Positions 1 through 8,179 of a stretch of DNA of 64,000 nucleotides are shown here, in pieces. Below the pieces are notes generated by a model. The model saw only the letters and a program-made list of their open reading frames with translations. It ran no database searches and was not told where the DNA came from. This stretch comes from JAVBSX01 sp051660685. Lineage in GTDB: Bacteria > Planctomycetota > Planctomycetia > Pirellulales > Thermoguttaceae. The stretch is from positions 53,133-117,132 of the forward strand of contig JBOFQB010000034.1 of assembly GCA_051660685.1 (NCBI GenBank). Reading direction: 5' to 3'. The position numbers were made by a program, and so were the translations under genes. Position 1 is the first letter of the stretch; each line of letters starts with the position of its first letter.

Positions 1-2
1 CG

Positions 3-668
3 CAGCTTGGAATGCGGCATAAGGATGTACCGACACGGGAGAAGGCGTTTGAGAAAATTTTGGGGGCGTCTCAAAGAGCTGCTAAAATTACAAAAACGAT
101 TTTGGGGAGTGCAAGAAACCGGAAAAAGGAGTTTGAGCCGATTGCTTTGTCGGAACTCTGCGACGATGTTCTTCTACTTCTTGAACGCGAAATGACCAAG
201 TACAAGGTTGTAATCGAGAAAAATTATGCCGAAGTCCCTGAAATTCTTGGAGATGCCAATCAATTGCAACAGGTTTTGTTGAATCTGCTCATCAACGCGA
301 GACAGGCAATGCCGGACGGGGGAAAATTGCAAATGAAACTGCGTTATGACCAAAAAACTGAAACCGTTGACCTGATGATCCGTGATTATGGTTGTGGAAT
401 TCCTCAAGAAAAACTCCCGTTGATTTTTGACTCCTTCTATTCAACGAAATCGGGGCCGGACAGCAGCGGAAAGGGGGGGTGCGGGTTGGGGCTTTCACTT
501 TGTAAGCAGGTCATTGAAGGACACAAGGGGAAAATTCGGGTTGAAAGTTCATTGGGTAAAGGAACGGCATTTACGTTAAAATTTCCGGTTCGAGAAGAAC
601 CTCAAACGATTGCGTTTCCCAAGACGTTAGCGTTTCCGGGCAATGTTTACCCGGATGCTGCCCTATAG
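3..668 (+). CDS. Sensor histidine kinase, C-terminal part (cut by window edge)
   Basis: The frame is open to the first base of the window, so the N-terminus (sensor part, probably the phospho-accepting His region) lies outside. The visible 220 or so residues form a HATPase_c ATP-binding domain: an N-box (NLLINARQAMP), a G1 box (DYGCGIP), an F box (FDSFYSTKSG) and a G2 box (GCGLGLSLCKQVIEGH), all in the usual order. Established knowledge: such kinases autophosphorylate and signal to a response regulator. The partner is not visible here. A G-rich repeat tract begins directly after the stop codon. The tail after the catalytic domain (about 25 residues, IAFPKTLAFPG...) is not recognised. The signal sensed cannot be inferred. 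Confidence 0.88.
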   Translation, partial: QLGMRHKDVPTREKAFEKILGASQRAAKITKTILGSARNRKKEFEPIALSELCDDVLLLLEREMTKYKVVIEKNYAEVPEILGDANQLQQVLLNLLINARQAMPDGGKLQMKLRYDQKTETVDLMIRDYGCGIPQEKLPLIFDSFYSTKSGPDSSGKGGCGLGLSLCKQVIEGHKGKIRVESSLGKGTAFTLKFPVREEPQTIAFPKTLAFPGNVYPDAAL

Positions 669-941
669 TTGGGGATAGGGGTTGGGGGATAGGGAATAGG
701 GGGAAGAATGGAGAATTGAAAATGGAGACAGAGAACTGGGAACTGAGTCCCCAAAAAAGGGAAGGAACCTGTTGACTCGCGAGACGCCGTTATCTTTCTG
801 TCTTCTCCTTCTACCTCCTTTTTACGCGCGGAACGATGTTCCTCGGTTAAACATTACGCGCGATACGTTGTATTGCGGCTAAGCGACAAATCTTCTCCCT
901 ATCCCCTATTCCCCAACCCCTATTCCCTATCTCCTGCCTTC
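669..941. repeat. Intergenic repeats between convergent genes: G-rich tract, two REP-like hairpins, C-rich tract
   Basis: Positions 669-703 hold a G-rich tract built from GGGGATAGGG-like units right after the kinase stop. Positions 825-852 and 857-883 hold two tandem hairpin units of family A: the first has a GGAAC/GTTCC stem, the second a GATAC/GTATT stem, each followed by a GG(C/T)TAA(A/G) flank. Positions 896-940 hold the C-rich complement of the G-rich tract, ending at the stop of the next gene on the minus strand. Read in each gene's own direction, both convergent genes therefore end in a G-rich trailer. No gene is seen here. Confidence 0.8.
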
Positions 942-1970
942 TCAACCCAATTGCCAGATTCCCATACGAATCAAGGTTTTGAGCGAATTGGACGCAAAAA
1001 CAGCAGCCGGTTCAAAACCACAATGAGACAGGCAGTGTTCACAACGGGGATCGTGACCCGGACCGGTCTTGTCCCAATCCGTCTGTTCGTACAGTTCTTC
1101 AAAACTCTCATAATGTCGGTCTGTCAACAAATAACAGGGACCTTTCCAACCGGCAATATTTCGAGTCGGGTTCGCAAACGCCGCACAATCAAGCGAGTGT
1201 TCCCCACACAAAAAGTCCATAAATATAGGGGAGGTTGTAATTCGGTATCCCCGCATTTTTGAGCGTATTTCACGAAAACGGTTGTGGACTTCTTCACGCG
1301 AGAGGAACAGATCGGCATTTTCAACGGATTCATACCCAAATCCGGGCGCAAGCATGATTCCGTTGATCTTTACCTTTTTCAGCGTTTCCGCCAAATCAAT
1401 CAACTGTTCAACCGTTGTTTCCTTGTACAACGTCGTGTTGGTATAAACCAAATAACCTCGTTCTTTAGCGAGGGTGATACCGCGAAGTGCTTTTTGAAAG
1501 ACCCCGGGTTGTTCGACAATCAGATCGTGAACGGATTCCGGCCCGTCCAGATGCACATTCCAAAACAGCCGGGACTTCAATTTTTTGTACTTAGGCTCTT
1601 CAAACAGTTGGTCAAAGAGCGTCAGTTTTTCGGCGAGTAAAACACCATTTGTGCAGAAATAGATAAATTTTCCGCGATCCAGAACAGCTTTGACCAGTTC
1701 GATGATTTCAGGATAGATAAGTGGTTCACCTCCACAAACGCTAACGATTGGGGCGGGACACTGATCGACGGATTCGAGACAGTCCTTGAGGGACATTCGT
1801 TGATTCAGGGTCTGCGCATATTCCCTGATTCGTCCACAACCGCTACATTTGAGGTTGCAAGCGTGAAGTGGTTCCAGCATGAGAACGAGCGGAAATCGTT
1901 TCATCCCGGCTCGTTTCATCTTGAAAATATAGCGACTTAGGGCATACGTTAAATTGAATGGAAATCGCAT
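942..1970 (-). CDS. hpnH: Hopanoid radical SAM protein HpnH (adenosylhopene synthase)
   Basis: Radical SAM enzyme of 342 residues. HpnH joins the 5'-deoxyadenosyl group of S-adenosylmethionine to diploptene, giving adenosylhopane, the first step towards extended (C35) hopanoids. Seen in sequence: a short N-terminal amphipathic stretch, then FPLVLMLEPLHACNLKCSGCG with the radical-SAM cysteines C38, C42 and C45 (CxxxCxxC), the SVCGGEPLIYPEI segment typical of SAM binding, and a Cys-rich C-terminus (CEHCLSHCG). The start is placed at the internal Met (MRFPFNLTYALSRY) because HpnH proteins begin close to this segment; the frame is open to 2027, so a longer start is possible. hpnC lies about 6 kb away. 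The substrate is inferred from family membership. Confidence 0.85.
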   Translation of the reverse strand: MRFPFNLTYALSRYIFKMKRAGMKRFPLVLMLEPLHACNLKCSGCGRIREYAQTLNQRMSLKDCLESVDQCPAPIVSVCGGEPLIYPEIIELVKAVLDRGKFIYFCTNGVLLAEKLTLFDQLFEEPKYKKLKSRLFWNVHLDGPESVHDLIVEQPGVFQKALRGITLAKERGYLVYTNTTLYKETTVEQLIDLAETLKKVKINGIMLAPGFGYESVENADLFLSREEVHNRFREIRSKMRGYRITTSPIFMDFLCGEHSLDCAAFANPTRNIAGWKGPCYLLTDRHYESFEELYEQTDWDKTGPGHDPRCEHCLSHCGFEPAAVFASNSLKTLIRMGIWQLG

Positions 1971-2291
1971 AATCGGCAGAATCGCACAATCGGCAAAAAA
2001 GGACCAAAAGGACATTTTACGCCCCACATTCTACCATGATCTGGAGAAAACAACAGGCGACCCTGAACTGAACAACTCAACATCACACATTGCGTCCCGT
2101 CTTGCAGCGAACGATGAAAAAAAGTAGAATACGCTGAAATATAAAGCCCCTTATTAAACCTACAAAGCGGTCGGTGTTCTTAGCAACGGACATTATAATC
2201 ATTGATCCGCTCTCACTGTCCTCAACAAATTCAGCAACGAACAATTTTATCAACGAATTCAACTTTCCCCCAACATTACAAGGAGAAAAAA

Positions 2292-3170
2292 ATGGCCGAT
2301 AATGATTCTGTTCTTTCAGGTAAAAACTTTGGCGTTGGAGTCCCTCAACAAAAGGAGGGGTTCTACCTCAAAGGTTCCTCACACCTTGAATGGGGGATGA
2401 AAGACCGGTTGTCCCGCGTTTTTAACCCTCAATCGGGCAACACCGTCATGCTCGCGTTCGATCACGGTTACATTATGGGACCAACAAGTGGTCTCGAACG
2501 TATGGATTTGACGATCAATCCGCTTCTTGAGTACGCCGACTGCATCATGTGCACTCGCGGAGCTTTGCGCAGCATTGTTCCCCCGACGATCAACAAGCCG
2601 GTTTCCTTGCGATTTTCAGCCGGATCGACCATTCTGACGACCTTGAACGAAGAATGTCTTATGGACATTGAGGAAGCGGTTCGGCTGAATGCTTCGTTGC
2701 TCGCAATCATGGTCGCGGTCGGCGATCAACGATTTGAGGGATTGACGATCAGAAATTTGACACAAACGGTTGATTGGGGGACGCGATATGGAATTCCAAC
2801 ACTGGGAGTAACCGCAGTCGGGAAAGAATTGGTCCGGGATGCTCGCTATTTGAGTATGGCGTCCAGAGTCTGCGCCGAAAACGGGGCCCATGTCGTCAAA
2901 ACCTATTTCTGTGAAAAGGATTTTGAACAGGTCACAAACTCGGTTCCCGTCCCGATTGTGATTGCAGGAGGAAAGAAGTTGCCCGAAAAAGAGGCCCTTG
3001 AAATGGCATATCAGGCAATCGATCAGGGTGCAGCCGGGGTTGATATGGGACGCAACATTTTCCAAGCCGAACACCCGATTGCAATGATTCAGTCCGTCCG
3101 GGCTGTTGTTCATGACGGTTTGAAACCGGATAAAGCGTTTGAAATGTATCAATCCCTCAAAACCCAATAG
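2292..3170 (+). CDS. lsrF: LsrF-type class I aldolase/thiolase
   Basis: DeoC/LacD-superfamily aldolase of 292 residues. It matches remembered E. coli LsrF over its whole length: FNPQSGNTVMLAFDHGYIMGP, CTRGALRSIVPP, VIAGGKKLPEKEALEM and GAAGVDMGRNIFQ. LsrF is the 3-hydroxy-5-phosphonooxypentane-2,4-dione thiolase that finishes breakdown of phosphorylated autoinducer-2. The Schiff-base lysine is probably the one in VVKTYFCEK. The start at 2292 has a strong ribosome-binding site (AGGAG, 7 nt upstream); the frame is open to 2202 but lacks one there. No lsrACDBKR genes are nearby, so AI-2 degradation is only an inference; a related sugar-phosphate aldolase role is possible. hisI follows in the same direction after 41 bp. 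Confidence 0.85.
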   Translation: MADNDSVLSGKNFGVGVPQQKEGFYLKGSSHLEWGMKDRLSRVFNPQSGNTVMLAFDHGYIMGPTSGLERMDLTINPLLEYADCIMCTRGALRSIVPPTINKPVSLRFSAGSTILTTLNEECLMDIEEAVRLNASLLAIMVAVGDQRFEGLTIRNLTQTVDWGTRYGIPTLGVTAVGKELVRDARYLSMASRVCAENGAHVVKTYFCEKDFEQVTNSVPVPIVIAGGKKLPEKEALEMAYQAIDQGAAGVDMGRNIFQAEHPIAMIQSVRAVVHDGLKPDKAFEMYQSLKTQ

Positions 3171-3211
3171 ATAACAAAACAGTAACAAATCAATCTCTCA
3201 AGAGACCAAAA

Positions 3212-3601
3212 ATGTCAAATACCATGTTGAAACCCGATTTTAAGAAATGTGAAGGGCTTTTACCTGTCATTGCTCAGGACGTGCAGTCCGGCGAGGTACT
3301 TATGCTCGCTTATATGAACGAAGAGGCGTATAACGAAACCGTACAAACCGGTCGAGCCGTCTATTTCAGTCGTTCGCGGAATAAACTTTGGCGTAAAGGT
3401 GAAGAAAGCGGCAATGTCCAGAAGGTACACGGTATCTTCATTGACTGTGATTGTGACACCTTGTTGCTCAAAGTCGAGCAGATCGGCGGAGCAGCGTGTC
3501 ATGAAGGATACAAGAGTTGTTTTTTCCGGGAATTGACGGATGAGGGACACCGTGTTATTGGAGAACGGGTTTTTGACCCTGCTCAGGTCTACAAAAAGTG
3601 A
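3212..3601 (+). CDS. hisI: Phosphoribosyl-AMP cyclohydrolase
   Basis: Third step of histidine synthesis: hydrolytic ring opening of phosphoribosyl-AMP. The 129-residue protein carries the family signatures YFSRSRNKLWRKGEESGN, the metal-binding DCDCDTLL, and ACHEGYKSCFFR with its zinc cysteine. The length fits a stand-alone HisI without a fused HisE (phosphoribosyl-ATP pyrophosphatase). No other his gene is in the window. It lies between the lsrF-type gene and the methyltransferase; the stop at 3601 is only 9 bp before the next ATG, so the restriction-modification-like pair may be read from the same transcript. Confidence 0.95.
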   Translation: MSNTMLKPDFKKCEGLLPVIAQDVQSGEVLMLAYMNEEAYNETVQTGRAVYFSRSRNKLWRKGEESGNVQKVHGIFIDCDCDTLLLKVEQIGGAACHEGYKSCFFRELTDEGHRVIGERVFDPAQVYKK

Positions 3602-3610
3602 GGATAAATC

Positions 3611-4645
3611 ATGGCAAATAAACTGTTTGACAACGCAAAAAAAAACAAAGCGGATGAATTTTATACGCAGCTTAACGACATCGCAACTGAATTGCAGCAT
3701 TACCAAGAGCAGTTTCGTGGCAAGGTCGTTTTCTGTAACTGCGACGATCCTTACGAAAGCAACTTTTTCAAGTATTTTGCGCTGAATTTCAATTTTTGGG
3801 GACTCAAAAAACTGATAGCCACATGCTATGCCGGTTCTCCGATAGCGAATACACAATTATCGTTATTCGACGATGAACCACCGGAAGCCAAAACGACAAA
3901 ATCGCCGCACAAAATCGAAATTACCGAAGTTGACGACTACAATGGAGATGGGGCGTTTGACTTAGCGGATGTCGAGCTTTTGCTCCGAAACAAAAAAAAC
4001 GTGCTGACACGGCTTAAAGGAAATGGCGATTTCCGGTCAGCGGAATGTATCAAACTATTAAAAGAGGCTGATATTGTCGTTACAAACCCACCGTTTTCGC
4101 TCTTCCGTGAGTATGTCGCGCAACTTGTTGAATACGATAAACAGTTTATCATCATCGGTAATACGAATGCGCTAAGTTATAAGGAAGTGTTTGGATTTAT
4201 TAAGGAAAACAAGCTACGGACTGGATACACCAACTTTAATGTTGGGATGTACTTTTTTGTGCCAGACTATTGTGAAAAATACCATAAAATTGAAAATGGA
4301 CAAAAAGTTGTCCGAGTTTCCACTTCCTGCTGGTTTACCAATTTTGGTGTAAAAAAACACAAGGAATTGTTGACACTATACAAAAAGTACACGCCCGCCG
4401 AATATCCACATTACGACAATTACGATGCGATTAATGTGGACAAGTTTTATGATATTCCTTGTGATTATGATGGTGAAATGGGTGTGCCGATTACTTTTTT
4501 GGATAAGTATAATCCCGACCAGTTTGAAATTATTGGCATTGACAGATACTTAGAAGGAAACAAAACTCCTAATAAAAGGTTTATGATAAACGGAAAAGAA
4601 ATATACGCAAGAATTGTAATTCGCCGAATAGGAGCCACACAATGA
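3611..4645 (+). CDS. EcoRI-family adenine-specific DNA methyltransferase
   Basis: Adenine-N6 DNA methyltransferase of 344 residues, of the family typified by M.EcoRI (about 326 residues). Seen: an N-terminal KADEFYTQLNDI segment, CNCDDPYESNF, the catalytic NPPF motif at residues 159-162 (IVVTNPPFSLFREYVAQL), and NFNVGMYFFVPDY further on. A loop DYNGDGAFD at 109-117 resembles an EF-hand calcium loop. The start at 3611 has an AGGA site about 8 nt upstream. The stop overlaps the next ATG by 4 bp (ATGA, 4642-4645), so the two are translationally coupled. The DNA reads more AT-rich than hisI and dnaB on either side, suggesting an acquired cassette. The target site is not known; GAATTC is the first to test from family membership. 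Confidence 0.9.
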   Translation: MANKLFDNAKKNKADEFYTQLNDIATELQHYQEQFRGKVVFCNCDDPYESNFFKYFALNFNFWGLKKLIATCYAGSPIANTQLSLFDDEPPEAKTTKSPHKIEITEVDDYNGDGAFDLADVELLLRNKKNVLTRLKGNGDFRSAECIKLLKEADIVVTNPPFSLFREYVAQLVEYDKQFIIIGNTNALSYKEVFGFIKENKLRTGYTNFNVGMYFFVPDYCEKYHKIENGQKVVRVSTSCWFTNFGVKKHKELLTLYKKYTPAEYPHYDNYDAINVDKFYDIPCDYDGEMGVPITFLDKYNPDQFEIIGIDRYLEGNKTPNKRFMINGKEIYARIVIRRIGATQ

Positions 4646-5736
4646 AAATTACACTCAAAGAAATCACTATCCGAGAAGTTGCGAAAAACTACGTCGATAA
4701 TAAAGAAGAAGGCGTTGTCGGATTTGACGGCAAATTGAATATTCGTCCTCCGTTCCAAAGGGAATTCGTCTATAAGGAAAAGCAGCGGGATGCTGTTATC
4801 GAAACCATCCGAAAAGGGTTTCCGCTGAACGTAATGTATTGGGTGGTTAATAGCGACGGGACGTATGAAGTCTTGGACGGGCAACAACGCACGGTCAGTT
4901 TCTGCCAATATGTCAATGGAAAATTTTTAGTTAATTTTGATGGTCGTGCGAAGGGGTTTCCAAACCTCACGGAAACCGAAAAGCGGCAAATTCTCGACTA
5001 CAAACTGATGATCTATTTCTGCGAGGGAAATGACAAAGAAAAACTCGACTGGTTCCGTATTATCAACATCGCAGGCGAAAAATTGACCGAACAAGAGTTG
5101 CGCAACGCCGTTTATACCGGAACTTGGCTCTCCGATGCGAAACTGAAATTCAGTAAAAGCAACTGTGCGGCATATCTCTTGGCAAAAGATTATGTCAATG
5201 GTTCGCCAATCCGTCAAGAATTTTTGGAAAAAGCAATCCAGTGGATCAGCAGCGGCGATATTGAAAAATATATGTCTACTCACCAACTCAATCCGAATGC
5301 CAACGAACTATGGACATATTTTAAAAACGTAATAGAATGGGTCAAACTCACCTTTACTTCATACCGCAAGGAAATGAAAGGTCTTGATTGGGGACCCCTT
5401 TATGATAAGTTCAAAGGGGAGATGTTCGACACTATCAAGCTGGAACAAGAAATACAATCCCTTATGATGGATGACGACGTTACCAGTAAAAAAGGCGTTT
5501 ATCCCTATCTTTTAACTCGCAATGAAAAGCATTTAAGTCTACGCGCCTTTTCGGAAAGTCAGAAAAGGGCGACCTATGAAAAACAAAAGGGAATTTGTCA
5601 AAAATGCGGCAAGGAATTTGAACTTGGTGGAATGGAAGCGGATCATATAACGCCGTGGAGCAAAGGCGGTAAAACGAACCCCGAAAACTGTCAGATGTTG
5701 TGCCTTGAATGTAACCGACGCAAAAGTGATGCTTGA
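4642..5736 (+). CDS. DUF262-HNH endonuclease, likely restriction partner
   Basis: Protein of 364 residues with an N-terminal DUF262 domain (ParB/sulfiredoxin-like fold): FQREFVY at 38-44 and DGQQR at 79-83 are its signature, associated with nucleotide hydrolysis in GmrSD-type enzymes. The C-terminus is an HNH nuclease: cysteine pairs C319/C322 and C354/C357 probably bind structural zinc, and D334-H335 (ADHITPW) with N349 and N358 form the HNH core. It overlaps the methyltransferase by 4 bp and has an AGGAG site upstream. Inference: the pair is a restriction-modification or modification-guided defence unit in which this protein cuts DNA according to methylation state. It ends 8 bp before the dnaB start. 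Confidence 0.85.
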   Translation: MKITLKEITIREVAKNYVDNKEEGVVGFDGKLNIRPPFQREFVYKEKQRDAVIETIRKGFPLNVMYWVVNSDGTYEVLDGQQRTVSFCQYVNGKFLVNFDGRAKGFPNLTETEKRQILDYKLMIYFCEGNDKEKLDWFRIINIAGEKLTEQELRNAVYTGTWLSDAKLKFSKSNCAAYLLAKDYVNGSPIRQEFLEKAIQWISSGDIEKYMSTHQLNPNANELWTYFKNVIEWVKLTFTSYRKEMKGLDWGPLYDKFKGEMFDTIKLEQEIQSLMMDDDVTSKKGVYPYLLTRNEKHLSLRAFSESQKRATYEKQKGICQKCGKEFELGGMEADHITPWSKGGKTNPENCQMLCLECNRRKSDA

Positions 5737-5744
5737 AAATTTTC

Positions 5745-7217
5745 ATGCCGAAGAAAATCGCTAAAAAGAAGACAGACTCTCTCGCTAATCCGGTCCAACG
5801 TTCATTGACCGAACATGGACCCCCTCATAGTCTGGATGCTGAAAAAGGGGTGATCGGGGCAATCCTGATTGACCCGCTTGTTTGTGATGAAGTGACAACC
5901 ATTGTCCGGGCGGATGATTTTTTCTCGGACGCCAATAAATGCCTGTTCCGTCATTTGCAGGAAATGCACAGTTCAGGATCGGGCATTGACCTGACCCTTT
6001 TGTTAGCCCGTTTGGAACAAGCGGGGGAACTCGATGAAATCGGCGAAGAAGCCTATCTTGCTGAAGTCGTCGAACAGGTTCATGTTGCAGCACACGCCCC
6101 ACATTATGCCGCAATTGTTCGTGATAAGGCGATTTTACGCGAATTGATTCACACAAGTGCCGAAATTCTGCGAAGTGCGTATGAACCATCTTTGACACCC
6201 CGGGAAATTGTGAACCAATCGGAAGAGAAAATTTTTGCTCTTTCAGATGCCCGGAACAGCAATCATGTTTTTCAGATCAACGATGTCATCATGGAGACTT
6301 TTGCGTTAATCGACGCAAGAGCGGGGGGGGTAAGTGACGGAGTTTTTACGGGTTTTACTGATTTCGACGCAATGACGGGCGGTCTTCATCCCGGGGAGTT
6401 GGTCATTCTTGCAGCCCGACCGAGTATGGGCAAAACGGCTCTTGCAACCAACATTGCCGATCATGCAGCTGCATCTCAAAAAGTGCCGACCCTTTTCGTC
6501 AGTCTCGAAATGTCCCGGATTGAATTGGCCCAACGTATGCTCTGTTCCCGGGGAAAAATTGACAGTCACAAATTACGAGGTAATTTTCTTTCTTCTGCCG
6601 AACGTCAACTGTTGATAAAAGCGTCCAATGAGCTTTCTTCAGCCCCGTTTTTTGTCGATGATTCCCCGAGTCGGACAGTAACGGAGATTGGCGCGGTTGC
6701 GCGACGAATTAAGAGGCAGGAAAACACGTTAGGATTGATTGTGATTGACTATTTGGGGTTGATTCAGCCGGATATTCCGACCGATCCCCGACAGGAGCAG
6801 GTTGCGAAGATTGCCCGACGTCTGAAAGGACTTGCCCGGGAATTACAGGTCCCGGTCCTCTGTCTCGCCCAGTTGAACCGTCAAACCGAAACGACCAAAG
6901 ACAATCGTCCTCGTTTGAGTCATTTGCGGGAATCGGGCGCAATCGAACAGGATGCTGATGTTGTGATGTTCGTACATCGAGAGGAGTATTATCATACGAA
7001 AGAAGAGGCGGAAGACAAAGGGATTGTGGGACAGGCGGATTTGATGGTTGCGAAACAGCGAAATGGTCCGGTTGGAGACATCAAACTTGCTTGGTTGGGT
7101 CAATACACCCTTTTTGCAAACCTTGCCGATCAGCATGTTTCTGACTATTCCGAATTTTCCGCATATCAAGGAGATTATGTGGGGGAATATCAGGGGACGG
7201 AAAATCTGGAGTTTTGA
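5745..7217 (+). CDS. dnaB: Replicative DNA helicase DnaB
   Basis: Hexameric 5'-3' helicase that unwinds the fork and recruits primase. The 490-residue protein has the DnaB N-terminal domain (HSLDAEKGVIGAILIDP), a linker and the RecA-like C-terminal domain with Walker A near residue 225 (ARPSMGKTA), Walker B (LIVIDYLGLI), DnaB motif 3 (VLCLAQLNRQTE) and the RESGAIEQDADVVMFVHR segment. No intein is visible. The frame is open from a TTG at 5733 overlapping the upstream gene, but the ATG at 5745 gives the usual start; no clear ribosome-binding site is seen. It sits directly behind the restriction-like pair, so that cassette may have entered upstream of an essential gene. Confidence 0.95.
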   Translation: MPKKIAKKKTDSLANPVQRSLTEHGPPHSLDAEKGVIGAILIDPLVCDEVTTIVRADDFFSDANKCLFRHLQEMHSSGSGIDLTLLLARLEQAGELDEIGEEAYLAEVVEQVHVAAHAPHYAAIVRDKAILRELIHTSAEILRSAYEPSLTPREIVNQSEEKIFALSDARNSNHVFQINDVIMETFALIDARAGGVSDGVFTGFTDFDAMTGGLHPGELVILAARPSMGKTALATNIADHAAASQKVPTLFVSLEMSRIELAQRMLCSRGKIDSHKLRGNFLSSAERQLLIKASNELSSAPFFVDDSPSRTVTEIGAVARRIKRQENTLGLIVIDYLGLIQPDIPTDPRQEQVAKIARRLKGLARELQVPVLCLAQLNRQTETTKDNRPRLSHLRESGAIEQDADVVMFVHREEYYHTKEEAEDKGIVGQADLMVAKQRNGPVGDIKLAWLGQYTLFANLADQHVSDYSEFSAYQGDYVGEYQGTENLEF

Positions 7218-7263
7218 TAGAAGAGAGATTTTCTGAAGACATAAGAACAAAGGAAAAGGCAAC

Positions 7264-7929
7264 ATGGTCAAGGAGAAGAACGAGATGGTTGGGCGTGAAG
7301 AGGTCGGGCAGAACGGCAACCGGTCGAGCGGAACTTCGAGTTCATCTCGACATAGGGTCTGTGTCTATTGTGCGTCAAGTGCTCTTGTCGATCCCCTTTA
7401 CTTTGACGCGACAAAACGACTTGCGAGAGAACTGGTTTTAGGGGGTTTTGAAGTCGTTTATGGAGGAGGGGCAATTGGTTTAATGGGGCATTTGGCCGAT
7501 TCTGTTCTTTCTTTTGGGGGACAAATCAAGGGGATCATACCAAAATTCATGGACGAAGTGGAATGGACACATCCTGGTTTGTGTGAGGTTATTTTTACAG
7601 AAACAATGCATGAACGTAAAGCGAAGTTTTTAGAGGGGGTTGACGGATTGGTTGCATTACCGGGGGGGACGGGGACGTTGGAAGAGTTATTTGAAGCAAT
7701 GACGCTCAAACGGTTGGGGTTATTTGGCAAGCCGATTGTCCTGCTGAATACCAATCAGTTCTATGCGCCGTTGATTGAAATGTTGCAAAAATGCGTCAGC
7801 GAACGGTTTATGAAGGAAAAACATCTCTCGGTTGTGACCGTTGTCAACCAACCTGAAGAGGTTGTCCCAACGATTTTAGCAACGCCGGATTGGGACAAAA
7901 ACGCAATTCATTCTGCCGTTGTCCGTTAA
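7264..7929 (+). CDS. LOG-family cytokinin riboside 5'-monophosphate phosphoribohydrolase-like protein
   Basis: Rossmann-fold protein of the LOG/TIGR00730 (lysine-decarboxylase-like) family, 221 residues. The signature PGGTGTLEE is at 133-141 and MHERK at 115-119; RVCVYCASS at 31-39 and VYGGGAIGLMG at 65-75 start the nucleotide-binding core. Family members cleave the N-glycosidic bond of nucleoside monophosphates; in bacteria the physiological substrate is often unclear. The first 30 residues are polar and Ser/Asn-rich and not part of the domain, so a later start (for example the Met at residue 8) is possible. An AAGGAAAAGG stretch precedes the ATG. Confidence 0.88.
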   Translation: MVKEKNEMVGREEVGQNGNRSSGTSSSSRHRVCVYCASSALVDPLYFDATKRLARELVLGGFEVVYGGGAIGLMGHLADSVLSFGGQIKGIIPKFMDEVEWTHPGLCEVIFTETMHERKAKFLEGVDGLVALPGGTGTLEELFEAMTLKRLGLFGKPIVLLNTNQFYAPLIEMLQKCVSERFMKEKHLSVVTVVNQPEEVVPTILATPDWDKNAIHSAVVR

Positions 7930-7973
7930 TGCGGCTCAAAATCGGTCTTTCTATTTTCTAAGTATGTGCGCAT

Positions 7974-8122
7974 AAATAACGGATACCTAATAATTTTAAT
8001 TTGTTCCTTTCGTGAAGTCCGTGTTTTTAGTGGTTCTTTTATACCACGAAATACACCAAAAACACGAAATCAATGCAAAACTTTAATCCATTGTGAATCC
8101 GCATTATAGATATAGGTTATTT
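7974..8122. repeat. MITE-like element, copy 1 (family D)
   Basis: About 149 bp bounded by AAATAAC on the left and GTTATTT on the right. It is clearly homologous along its length to 62879-63019: shared blocks include TTTGTTCCTTTCGTGA, GTGTTTTTAGTGGTT, ATACCACGAAATACAC, AAAAACACGAAA and TTGTGAATCCG. The centre is an inverted repeat (GTGTTTTTAGTGGT pairing with ACCACGAAATACAC...). No reading frame. Inference: a small non-autonomous mobile element. It lies inside the open frame upstream of hpnC, which argues against using the GTG at 8093 as the hpnC start. Confidence 0.75.
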
Positions 8123-8179
8123 GCGAGCAGACATGAACCCCTATTCCCTAATCTCTACCTCTTCTCTTCTCTAAATAAA

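Noticed and set aside
873..1262. Plus-strand open frame opposite the 3' end of hpnH
   Set aside because: It is antisense to the well-supported hpnH frame and starts in repeat DNA.
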